Origin: Actinidia chinensis
Taxonomy: Eukaryota; Streptophyta; Magnoliopsida; Ericales; Actinidiaceae
Length of the DNA stretch: 17,500 bases
Assembly: GCA_009663005.1 (NCBI GenBank)
Contig: VIGQ01000340.1
Span: 5,001 to 22,500, forward strand
Reading direction: 5' to 3'
Shown: positions 8,948 through 17,402 of the stretch, one piece after another
How positions within the stretch are numbered: position 1 is the stretch's first letter
Layout: every line of letters begins with the position of its first letter
Notes under the pieces: model-generated
What the model was told of the DNA's origin: nothing
The model's input: only the letters and a program-made list of their open reading frames with translations
Databases searched by the model: none
Translations under genes and position numbers: made by a program

Positions 8948-8966
8948 TATAAAATTTTATCATAAT
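8948..8966. repeat. Internal inverted repeat, right partner
   Basis: TATAAAATTTTATCATAAT is the exact reverse complement of 8344-8362. Confidence 0.65.
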
Positions 8967-9343
8967 TTTTATTTCAAAATTCAGAATAAAAGTATAAAAA
9001 TAAAAATAAAAGAATCAAGGTGCATTACAACAGAATCAAAATGGGGTTATAAAATTTTTATAAAAAAATTATATAAAAATTCGCACGTAAAATTAAAAAA
9101 TAAATAAATGGTATTTAGAAAAAATAAAAGGATTTAATGTGAAGTGATGGGAAAAGAGAAGTGAGGTGTTATGATGAGAGCAACGTGAAAGGATTGTAGG
9201 AGAGAGAGTGAAAGTGATCATTTAGGGGCGTTAAAAATGAAATCTTAGTACAATGCTGAAACTGTTGTATCAACTCAAATGAATATGGCCGTAGATAGCG
9301 GATGGATAGATTGTGGATTCAATAAGTTCTATTTATAATGATA

Positions 9344-10717
9344 CTAGTATTGCCCCGTTGCCCATGGCACTACGCAAAAAATAACAATCTCTTTTAATTA
9401 ATTTTGATAATTTTTTTAATACAGAAAATAAATAATAAATAAATCACAAATAAGGTAGCTTCCAGTTACTTTTATCAGAAAACTACTACTCTAAACTAAC
9501 TAAACATAAGATAGTTGTTTTTTCACCCCCTACAACTCCACCCCCTCGATGTGTTTTTTTTTTTTGACTTTTAACTTACACCCTCAATTCTTTCTAAATT
9601 ACAATTTTGGTTTTCACTTTATTGGGCTTTTTTAATACCCCTTTTTTCTTTAATACCCGGTTGTGTTTTTTTTCTATTTACTTTCACTTCGAAATTGTTA
9701 ATATAAAAAAAATTTATGATAAAATTTTACAACTCTCTTTTATGTTTTTCTTTATATCCCTAATTCTTTGTTTTTTTTTTACTTTCACTTTCAAAATTTT
9801 ATATATAACAATTATGATAAAATTTATAATTTTTTTTATTCCCACTTTAATGATTTTTTATAAAGAAAAAAATAATTGATCAAACTTTTTATTAAATATT
9901 TTTTAAAATTTTTTCGATGGATGATGTTATTAATTGTTATTCGTTATTTGAGATTTTCTTGAAAATTACTAATGTATTTTTTAGTAGTTTGATTTAGCAT
10001 AAATTTTAAAAAATAATAAATTTTAAACGTTTAATACAGTATGTAAATTCAACATTACATAAGATATAACTTCTAATAATCTCTCCTCCAAAAGAAATTA
10101 TATAATTTTTTTTATCATAAAATTTAGAAGTTACGTAAAAAAAAAAATCAAAGGGTATAAAAAAAATTCAAATAACGAAATAATTATACTATCCAACTCA
10201 TCGACATTAAAAAAAGATATGTAAAATTTTGATTCATATTATTTTTCTTTTAATAAAACATATAAGGTGGGGGTAAAAGAAATTATAAATTTTATCAATA
10301 ATTTTGTTATAAATAAAACTTCAGAAGTTAAAAAAGTAGAAGAAAAAAACAAACAAAAAAAATCAAAGGGGTATTAAATAAAAAAAATAAAAAAATAATT
10401 TTTTTATAAAATATAAGAATTTTATAATATATTATAAAATTCAGAATTGAAAGTAAAAAAAAAAAGTAAAGAAAAAGGCAGATTATAAAAAACGTATACA
10501 AGGGTTGAATGTGCGTGATTGGGATGAGGCGTGCCAGTTATGATGGATCGCAGCAAAGTGACCATGCTGGGAGACGCGAGCGTGCAATGATCGTTTTAGA
10601 GCGAAAAAAAATAATCTGAGTAAAATCGAACCGTGTGGCAATCAATTCAATGAATATAACCCGTAGATAGCGAGAGATAGATTTTAGATTCAAACGAAGG
10701 TCTGATTAAATATATGA
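9344..10717 (-). mobile_element. Helitron-like non-autonomous element, copy B
   Basis: On the minus strand it starts TCATATATTTAATCAGACC at 10717 and ends CTAG at 9347-9344, with A before (10718) and T after (9343). The 3' end matches copy A (GGCACTACGCAAA and CTACGCAAA contexts on the plus strand, just inside CTAG). The 5' end matches too: ATGAATAT, then CCGTAGATAGCG, then GATAGATT, then GATTCAA occurs at the same place in both. The terminal GC-rich segment GTGCCATGGGCAACGGGGC can form only a short, decayed stem. Length is 1374 bp and it is non-coding; the 90-codon Phe-rich frame at 9607-9879 is an artefact of T-rich DNA. It is separated from copy A only by the bases 9342-9343. Confidence 0.7.
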
Positions 10718-11592
10718 TAAAATATATAATATATGTATATATATATCCTAGTCAAAGCTCAGTGTAAATGGGTTTAGCTGTTAAGTAATTGTTCCATGCA
10801 TCATGCAGTCAAGTCACTAAACGCCAATTGGAATCATTGGGTAATGGACATGATGTCCCACATCATTACCTGGCACGATCATGTCTAATTTTGGCTTTGG
10901 GAATATTTTTACATGTTAGTGATTTAGTTTGACAAGCGTGTTGATCATGTCAAAGAACAGGCTATATCGTCTCGGGTCTAAGGCCGTGTGTTTTCATGGC
11001 CGGAACGGATGCCCCCCACACGCTTACAGCATCTGTCATGCAACTTGTTATCTAGAGAATTATCTCTGTCAAAGTCTATTTTTTAGACAATTAACATTAC
11101 GAGGGGGACAGGAAGGCCGTGTGGGTCCATGACAATTGTAAATCGTATTAACTTATTTTGATTTTGATTTTTTTTCTTTTTAATAAATTTATTTACATCG
11201 TTACAATTTACAAATTTCATATTTTTACTTTAACACATTTTTGCTTAGGTTTCTTTGATGATTTACAAGATTGTTTTCTTCATTTCGTTTAAAAAAAAAT
11301 CACGAGACCAACATTTCATTTTTGGCCTTGATAAAAAATAGTTCACTGTAATTTTTGTATTATTTGCACTATGCCTTAGTCCTGAATTAACTATTCGCTG
11401 ATTGAGAAAAAGTAATTAATAATGAACTCCTCAACAATTCAACTGCTCAATCATTAGGATTCTGTTTTGTCAAAGATAATGATAAATTAAATTGGTGCAT
11501 GTCAATGGCCCCTCAATTAGACAGTAAAAAAAAAACAAAATCACGACGAAGGGCCATAATGACCTTTTGTCAATGAAATAGCTATGCAGGAA
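10718..11592. other. Intergenic DNA with a moderately GC-rich patch
   Basis: A TA-rich run (about 10719-10747) gives way to a less A/T-rich region at 10790-11130 containing an inverted repeat (10840-10870). A 67-codon open frame (10929-11132) is non-repetitive but matches nothing I know and has no context supporting a gene. From 11140 to 11590 the DNA is plain A/T-rich spacer. Confidence 0.4.
10840..10870. repeat. Nested inverted repeat
   Basis: GGTAATG at 10840-10846 pairs with CATTACC at 10864-10870. Inside it ATGATG pairs with CATCAT, and GACATGATGTC is itself palindromic. It could form a cruciform; no function is known. Confidence 0.45.
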
Positions 11593-11778
11593 GGCTACAT
11601 TTTGTAATACTTAAAAATCAAGCTTTTTTTAAAATTTTGTCTATAGAAAAATCAAGATTTTTGTTTTTTTTTTTTTTTGCTTTTTTTTCTTTCTTTTTAA
11701 TACAAAAATAAATAAAAAAAACAAAATAAAAAATAAAAAAAAGCTAAGCTCCGCAGAAAAATTTGTACCAAACGAAGC
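11593..11778. mobile_element. MITE related to the one at 2169
   Basis: The left end GGCTACATTTTGTAATAC matches the reverse complement of the right end, AGCTTCGTTTGGTACAA, both followed by AAGCTT-like words. The interior has a T-rich half and an A-rich half that can pair. The ends resemble GGCTCCATTTGATACC of the element at 2169-2367, and the interiors share TCAAGATTTTTG. No clear target duplication is visible. The family type is uncertain. Confidence 0.45.
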
Positions 11779-12330
11779 TTAAATTGTAAGTAGTATGTTC
11801 CAACATTGGTGCAGCGGGCGTGGTAGCAACTACATATAACATTCTTATAGACTTTGTAATAGGAAAAAAATTTAACTTTTAGTTATTACAAAAGGGTCGT
11901 ATATTTATTATAGTACATACAAACACACTATTTTTCTCCCTAATATTATATAGACCTCATCAGTTAAAAGTTCGTCAACAATGACCGATCATAATTTTGT
12001 CACATTCGAACATATTTTTATGAACTCATATGGGGGATATAAACTTTTCCTGTGTAGTTTGGTCAATCAATTATGGGGCTTTTATTTTTTTCTCTTTTGG
12101 ATAGTTTCTGTTTTGGTTCATTTGGGTCATCAAGATGAGGTTTGGTCACTAATCGCATATTCATAATTCCTAATGTTTTGGGTTCTTTTGGCACTAATGT
12201 GATTAGTGGGTCACTAAAGCCTTCTTATAATACACCTACCCCTAAGCCCATTTGGCTAAGCTAGAAACCAAACACTTCAGCCTCTATTAATAAGCTTTTA
12301 ATTACTTCCACCCATTTTCATAATATTTTC
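11779..12330. other. Intergenic DNA, no convincing gene
   Basis: A 61-codon open frame (11981-12166) is Phe/Leu-rich and unrelated to anything I know. A short perfect hairpin lies at 12192-12208. No promoter or repeat boundary is clear. Confidence 0.4.
12192..12208. repeat. Short hairpin CACTAAT-GTG-ATTAGTG
   Basis: Two exactly complementary seven-base arms with a three-base loop. It stands alone in spacer DNA. Confidence 0.5.
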
Positions 12331-12547
12331 GAGTGGTGTTCAGATCGGGCTCGGCCCGTTGTAATTAGGGGGGTGGGGGGGTGTTGCGAATGGACCGCCA
12401 CTGGGCGTGCCCACATCTATCATTTGGGGTTGACCCACTTAAAAAAAAAAATGTCCCATCCGCCTCCGCAAACTGGGTGGAATGTGGGCACCCACGTAGG
12501 TCGAGCCCGTGGTATTTACCAGGGCTCGAGTCCGTCTGAACTCACTC
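12331..12547. mobile_element. GC-rich foldback MITE
   Basis: The left end GAGTG, then GTTCAGATCGGGCTCGGCCC, matches the reverse complement of the right end, GAGTGA then GTTCAGACGGACTCGAGCCC. The arms match again farther in (GTGCCCACAT on both strands). The flanks are nearly the same (ATATTTTC at 12323-12330 and ATATTTTTC at 12549-12557), suggesting a target duplication of eight or nine bases with one T inserted. At about 217 bp it is much more GC-rich than all its surroundings. A 23-base stretch near 12368-12382 is G-rich. The 84-codon frame that crosses it is a shadow. Confidence 0.55.
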
Positions 12548-13559
12548 TATATTTTTCATCATTAACTTTTTTTTTTAAACTTTCACTTATTCTGAACATT
12601 TCACGAGATTTTTTACGTGATTTTTGAAAGTAAAAATGGTTTATTTTTATTTTTAATGAATGTTGTCCGAAATTAAATGATAACTTTTATATTTTCTGAC
12701 TCTTCTGGTCAAGATAAACTAAAAAAATATACAGTTTGTAATCAAATAGTGATTTTCTCTTTACTAAAACAAAAAAAATCAAACCAAGACACATATAACT
12801 ACCACACCACCACACACACACAAAAAAAGACCAACACAGCTAATTTGATTGTGAAAATCAAAATATCCCACATATGCCCATGATACCAAGAATTAGGTTG
12901 AACGATTGTTATCAAGTAGTTTTTTGAATAAGTAACCGTAGATTTACACAAAAAAATATGGTCATAGTCAATACACTGAATATTCACTAAAGCAAGAAAT
13001 AAAAATTACTCGTAAACAATTTCAACCATACCCTGTGTATGGGCCCACGACGAGGCCACTCTTTGTGGACCTGTGGTAGCCAACTTCCATTTGAAAAAGG
13101 TCAATTTTGAGGGTTGTTACAATACAGGTTTAGCATATCTTTCTCTAGCCTTCAATTACATAGTGACCTTGTTTCATGTTCATGTTAAATGAAGTCAGAC
13201 ATGTAAAAGGCAGTGCACAGGCCACAGTAAGTATCAATGGTCTTAAAATATGTAATTAAAATAAGAACGTGACAAAGAAAGGAAGAAAGAAACAAGAGCT
13301 CAAACAATACAAAAGATTTACTTGATTTGGTTGAGCATTAAATGAATAGTAGCAAAAAAATACACACAAAATCCATTAGAGAAAAAAAAAAATCAATACA
13401 CTTGCACCTTTTGGGTATTGGAACTAACTCTCATGGCGCCGTTCACTTTTATTACGGCAGTCACGCCTTTCATTGTTTATCAGTGCCAATGTGGCAACTT
13501 GTATTCATTTATAAATATCCCATTAGTGCAAATAAATCATATGACATCATGAAAGAGGT

Positions 13560-13565
13560 CACGTG
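13560..13565. promoter_or_regulatory. G-box core CACGTG
   Basis: CACGTG within GTCACGTGGC, the common plant bZIP/bHLH binding core. A single six-base site in 17.5 kb is expected by chance, and no gene start is evident nearby. Confidence 0.2.
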
Positions 13566-13976
13566 GCTCTTAGTTGAACTGTCTAGTTTAACCGAGAGAT
13601 GATATGTGTCACTAGACCGATAGTGTAAGGGGTTACTGACACCATTAACATGAATGTATAAAGTAAGATTTAGGTAAAAGTGAAGGGATGAAGATCGATT
13701 TAAAAAAATGAAGGTTCTTTCTAATATAGGTGACTGTTTCATTTAGTTCAAGCACCTAGAAGGAAGAAAAATTGTAAAAGGATGAGAACGGAGAATTGAG
13801 ATGAATGAGCTTGGCTGTTCATCCATCTTGACGTGTGGTGAGGTAGGTGAGGGTGATGGTGAGAGTGAGAGGGAGAGTGAGAGGATTAATTTTCAGGAAC
13901 AACTTAGGGAGTCTGGAAATTTTCCATCTGATGTGTGATGTTTAAGCAACATTTCGCTTTCTAAATCTCGGGTAAT

Positions 13977-13990
13977 GGGAATTAGTTCCC
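13977..13990. repeat. Hairpin GGGAA-TTAG-TTCCC
   Basis: Exact five-base arms around four bases, enclosed by a second inverted pair, CGGGT (13970-13974) and ACCCG (14006-14010). No function can be assigned. Confidence 0.4.
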
Positions 13991-14709
13991 TAATTTCACT
14001 CATGACCCGATCGATATCCAAATTGGAACCGACGATATGGAAATGGTTATAATCTGTTTTCGCCAGTAGAAGCAGTTATAGTCGAAATATTAATCTCGGC
14101 CTAGAACAAGTGTAGTTCGATTTTATTATCCGGTTTTGTGATTTGGTGATTTAATGTACTTCAAAGCTCTCTTTTTGAATAATATATCTTTTTAGTCATA
14201 ATTCGTAGCCTCTTTAAGTATTTATTAATTGATCTCTTTGTGTTTCATGGTTTGATTTCAAGTTGAATTTTTATGGTATCTATTTTTTCTTATGTGGGAT
14301 CAGAATAATATTTAATCATTATGAAATACTTTACAATTATTTTCTTAGTGAAGTCGCTCTTCCCGGGAAAAAGTAAGAAGAATAAAGAAATAAAGCAGCG
14401 AGATTCTAAACTCGGTTATCGGATATATTAGTAGAAATACACTTGCGATATTTTGTAGTAATATGATTTCTAACTTCAATAAATTAACTGTATATATATT
14501 CCAAATTATATTTATCATCTATTTTTTAAAAGAAACTATATAATTATAGTCAGATATATTTATTATCTATTTTTTTTAAGCAAATATAATAAGAACTTTA
14601 AAACTTCTCTCCTGAATCGCTCTATTCTGAGACTTCTGTAATTAGGAACTCACATTAGTCGAATCCGTACGTCGTAGTTGGTGCCATTTGGACTCTGAAC
14701 TATTATTCA

Positions 14710-14777
14710 GGCCCAGACTACTTCGGAAGGAAGGCACCCGGCCCACTATCGCATAGTTTGTTGTCATTGGCTGGGCC
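14710..14777. promoter_or_regulatory. Cluster of site II-type motifs (GGCCCA/TGGGCC)
   Basis: GGCCCA occurs at 14710-14715 and 14740-14745, and TGGGCC at 14772-14777, with a CCAAT box on the minus strand just before the last (14765-14769). TGGGCY site II elements are bound by TCP factors and are frequent in promoters of plant housekeeping genes (known). Three within 70 bp of otherwise A/T-rich DNA is suggestive. No confident transcript follows on either side, so this may be the remains of a promoter or a chance GC patch. Confidence 0.35.
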
Positions 14778-14779
14778 TG

Positions 14780-15620
14780 TTTTTTAAAACGGGGACGGAC
14801 TGTGGGTAAAACTTTCGAATATGGATCACATGGATGCTCTTTTTTTTCAAGAAGACCCCAACAACTATTTTTCAATCGTTTTTTTCTTCTCTTCTCTAAG
14901 ACCAAACAAATAGAATTATTTTCTATTTTTTTCTTTTTTTTCTTTTTCTTTTATTTTCTTGAAAAAAATACAAAATCCACACGTAGAAAAATACCCATTT
15001 TTTCCATATAAGCTTCATTTTATTACCCTTTAGTTCCTTTTTAGTTTTACTACTTTCTTTAGGTTATGATGTGTGTCTAAAGGTGAAAGTATAAATAAAC
15101 TTCAAGGTATGATTTAGAAAAACAAAAAAAAAGTATCAATAACAAAAGGAAAGTAACTTGAAGGGCTGATAACCAATTGGTTATCAAAGATCACCAAGAC
15201 GGGCGATGAATTGGGTGTTTTAAAAATAAAATTCTAGATTATCCACAAAATCAAAACAACTAAAATATCAATCACAAATGGATATTAAGATGAAGCAGGT
15301 GGAGATATGTGATGAAGGTCCAAATCTAATAAGATAAGATGTAAAGAGTAAAGAGTAAAGGGACGAGAATTGCAAACTTTTTGTTATTGATCAGGTTCAA
15401 TCTTTCAGTCAGCTCAAAATCTCTTGCTTCCGTCTTCTTCTTCAACACTTTTCCTTTGAGATCATTCTACTATTCTTAAATAGCTTTTACACGCCAAGAA
15501 TTATTCCCACCAGTCACAAGACTATTAAATGTTTTTGACTTAACTCTTATCGAACTAAGTCCATCTCACCAATTAGTGTAACCTTATCTTAACCTTTACT
15601 TGTAATATTTGAACTCTAAG
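14780..15620. other. Intergenic DNA with regulatory-looking words
   Basis: A pyrimidine-rich stretch at about 14830-14965 gives meaningless Phe/Ser-rich frames. A perfect 20-bp palindrome lies at 15167-15186 and a GATAAGAT word near 15332. A GGTTCAATC word at 15394-15402 resembles a pol III B box but has no partner A box. No gene is recognised. Confidence 0.4.
15167..15186. repeat. Perfect 20-bp palindrome
   Basis: TGATAACCAATTGGTTATCA reads the same on both strands. It contains CCAAT and GATAA words in both directions, so it could bind a dimeric factor. It could also be a relic of a mobile element end. Confidence 0.6.
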
Positions 15621-15730
15621 TATAAAAAAATCTTTTGGTTTAAGACACGCTCGGCTTGAAGATCAGAGAGGAAGCGATTCTGGCAGAGTTTTCATTTCCA
15701 TATTCTTTCTTCTCAAGCATTATAATTTAG

Positions 15731-15817
15731 GTTAAGGAAGAGAGCAAAAACACCATTTGGTGGGTGAGGAGAAGCATAGCACCACATAACTATGTCCAAA
15801 GGAAAAGCCTCAGCTGA
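15731..15817 (+). other. Possible exon remnant, unrecognised
   Basis: After an acceptor-like TAATTTAG, a frame runs for 28 codons to a TGA at 15815-15817. It encodes a mixed-composition peptide with VKEESKNTIWWVRRS followed by IAPHNYVQRKSLS, which looks more protein-like than the low-complexity frames elsewhere. A TATA-like AGTATAAAAAAA lies about 110 bases upstream (15617). An alternative frame starts at ATG 15792 and reads MSKGKASAEVVVGQKDRKD before dissolving into the G-rich tract. I recognise neither, and short open stretches of this length occur by chance. Confidence 0.15.
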
Positions 15818-15828
15818 GGTTGTTGTAG

Positions 15829-16136
15829 GGCAAAAAGACAGGAAGGATGGGGGGAGGGGGGGTAGAAAATGGGAGGGGGGGGGGGATGTGAGGGTAGGCC
15901 GGAGAAGGGCACGGGAAGTGAGGGAGGGAAAAAGAAAGAGGTGGGAGTGGGGACGGGGGGGGGGAAAGGGCGAGATGAAGGGAAGGAGAGCAAGGGGGGG
16001 AGGATGGAGGGAGGAAGAAAGAGGTGAGGAGGGAGGGACGGGGGGAGGAGAGGGGGGGAGGTGGGTAAGTAGGGGGAGGGAGGCGGGGGGGGGGGGAAAT
16101 TGGGTTGGGGGGGGGGAGGTGGGGGGGGAGATGGGA
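15829..16136. repeat. G-rich polypurine tract
   Basis: For about 300 bases the plus strand is almost all purine, dominated by runs of three to eleven G separated by A or GA, with only scattered pyrimidines. Such DNA can form G-quadruplexes, and triplex or C-rich structures on the other strand. The Gly/Arg-rich plus frame (15792-16181) and the Pro/Ser-rich minus frame (15713-16264) are by-products of this composition, not genes. The many long G runs also make sequencing or assembly error likely here. Confidence 0.75.
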
Positions 16137-16432
16137 AACTTTCGTCTCGAGTTAATAATAAAAAAAATTATTTGCCGATAAAAAAAATTCAAGAGGTGTT
16201 GTATCGAAAATTCAAAATTAATAATAAAATATAATATATTTGGGGGAGTATGTACAAATAGCATCCAAAAAATTCAACCCTTTCTCCTCTCTATAAATAA
16301 TTTTTAGGCTTACAAACACTGTGCATAAATTCAATTAGATAACTTTTGTTTTGATTTCTACAACAAAGAAAATGAAATTATAAGAAGAGAAAGAGAGAGA
16401 ACAGAAGATAACAAGATAAATATTAATCTTGC
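16137..16432. other. Intergenic DNA after the G-rich tract
   Basis: A/T-rich spacer. CTATAAATA at about 16291-16299 is a good TATA-box word preceded by a CT-rich patch, but no open frame of any length follows on the plus strand. If 16433-16532 is a minus-strand terminal exon, this would be its 3' untranslated region. Confidence 0.35.
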
Positions 16433-16532
16433 TCATATCGCTGCTTTCACCCAGTTCCTGATTGGCCTGGCAACACTGCTTGTTTCACCATTCACCACTT
16501 GAGCATCTATACCTATCTTGTCCTTGATTCGC
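16433..16532 (-). pseudogene. Possible terminal exon or gene fragment, unknown product
   Basis: On the minus strand one frame gives about 32 residues of balanced composition, RIKDKIGIDAQVVNGE followed by TSSVARPIRNWVKAAI, then a TGA stop (16435-16433). The base composition is clearly less A/T-rich than the surroundings exactly over this stretch, as expected for coding sequence in a plant intergenic background. Upstream the frame stays open for about 18 more codons, but the DNA turns A/T-rich like an intron; a TTTGCG at the likely boundary could be a damaged acceptor, or GGTATAG|A a real one. I do not recognise the protein. It could be the last exon of a gene, a captured fragment or chance. 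Confidence 0.25.
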
Positions 16533-17396
16533 AAATAATAACAATTTTCACAATTTTCACAGGCCAAAATTACATTATACCATCATATAGAAATACACAA
16601 TTATATGTGTATATATATATATAAATATTGTAGGATTGCTTGTTACAGTAAAAAAAACACACAAACACACAAAAAAAATTATTATAAACGGCTCAGATCA
16701 GAGTTACATAGCTCTGATTGAGTGGATTCAATTGAACCGGCATTGCATTTTAATTTAACATGAATATTTATATTTATGGAGATTGTGGTGTGTGTGAATT
16801 GTTACTAAAGCTTGTGGTGTTGAGTTTTCGAGATTAGTGTGTGGCAGTTACAAGTGGGGGATGTTATTACGAATTATTGTAGTATTTACACAATATTATG
16901 GTTAGTTCGCAAAGTTAGTGGCATTGTCTTGTTATGAAATTTATGATATTTAGTACAATTTGTTGTGGCACTGTGATAAAAATGCATACTTATGGACTCT
17001 TAATGATCACTGTGTACCACAGACTTCTCTAATATTTATATTTCCTATTTTTCTTTAAAGCACTAATAGGTTCTTCACTCACTCAAAATACTTTAGAAAT
17101 TATAGGAGAATGAGATTACGGGGATCAAATCAAAAATAACAAGTATTGTTTCACTAACAATCCATTCTTACTATTCTTTTCAAATAAAATTTAAATTTAT
17201 GGGATATGTTTTTTTGATGCACAAAAAAAAATTATGCTTTATTTTTTTTACAACGTTTTTTGTTTTTTTTGTGCTAAAATGACCCTATGACGAAAAACAT
17301 GGCTACGCTACTAATAATGCTATAGCCACTAGTCGTTTGTCAGTACTCAAATCCAAAAATTTCCAAGAATTGTGTTGGCTTGAACGATCTATATAT
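16533..17396. other. Intergenic or intronic A/T-rich DNA
   Basis: The stretch holds a TA microsatellite (about 16606-16623), a hairpin at 16692-16722 and otherwise featureless DNA. I searched the minus strand for exons upstream of 16532 and found none that I could support. Confidence 0.35.
16692..16722. repeat. Hairpin, 11-bp stem with one bulge
   Basis: CTCAGATCAGAG pairs with CTCTGATTGAG across an eight-base loop, with one unpaired G. It is less A/T-rich than its surroundings. A TTCAATTGAA palindrome follows at about 16728. Confidence 0.5.
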
Positions 17397-17402
17397 CTAC
17401 TA

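Larger units (their letters stand above)
7951..9341 (-). mobile_element. Helitron-like non-autonomous element, copy A
   Basis: Read on the minus strand the element starts TCATTATAAATAG at 9341 and ends CTAG at 7954-7951. It is flanked by A before the TC (9342) and T after the CTAG (7950), the A/T insertion signature of Helitrons. About 11-25 bases before the end lies a GC-rich segment (TTGCCGTGGAAAGGGCC), where a hairpin is expected; in this copy pairing is weak. Length is 1391 bp and no Rep-helicase frame exists, so it is non-autonomous. Copy B at 9344-10717 is homologous end to end in the same orientation. The interior is strand-asymmetric, T-rich in one half and A-rich in the other, with 100-bp tandem units and inverted copies of them. 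The Phe-rich open frame at 8293-8508 is a composition artefact. It lies about 10 bp from the end of the Mutator-like element at 7305-7941. Confidence 0.7.
12558..14640. other. Long intergenic stretch, no recognisable gene
   Basis: About 2 kb with no clear repeat boundary. Notable sites are a GGGCCC palindrome at 13041-13046 that contains TGGGCC in both directions, a CACGTG G-box core at 13560-13565, a GA/GT-rich run at 13837-13884 and a hairpin at 13977-13990. Open frames at 13342-13602 and 13509-13742 overlap on opposite strands. The plus-strand one has balanced composition at 13400-13500, but neither resembles a known protein. Confidence 0.4.

Noticed and set aside
8293..9879. Phe-rich open frames (8293-8508 and 9607-9879)
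   Set aside because: They lie within the two Helitron-like elements and arise from T runs. The two homologous copies do not keep the frame.
10748..10752. CCTAGT just beyond Helitron copy B, considered as the end of a third tandem copy
   Set aside because: The sequence beyond it does not resemble the terminal GC-rich segment or interior of copies A and B.
12799..13742. Several 62-86-codon frames on both strands
   Set aside because: They overlap each other on opposite strands, contain A/T-run peptides and resemble no protein family I know.
15394..15402. Pol III B-box-like GGTTCAATC, considered as a SINE or tRNA
   Set aside because: No A box at the right spacing, no cloverleaf pairing, and no poly-A tail with target duplication.
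15792..16181. 129-codon Gly/Arg-rich open frame on the plus strand
   Set aside because: After the first 19 or so codons it only translates G/A runs. Its length depends on homopolymer lengths that may be sequencing errors.
15713..16264. 183-codon Pro/Ser-rich open frame on the minus strand
   Set aside because: It is the C-rich complement of the G-rich purine tract. Low stop frequency there is a composition effect, and the peptide has no domain-like organisation.
16291..16299. CTATAAATA as a plus-strand promoter
   Set aside because: A good TATA word, but no open frame or exon-like DNA follows, and it may instead lie in a minus-strand 3' untranslated region. It is only mentioned in the interval note.
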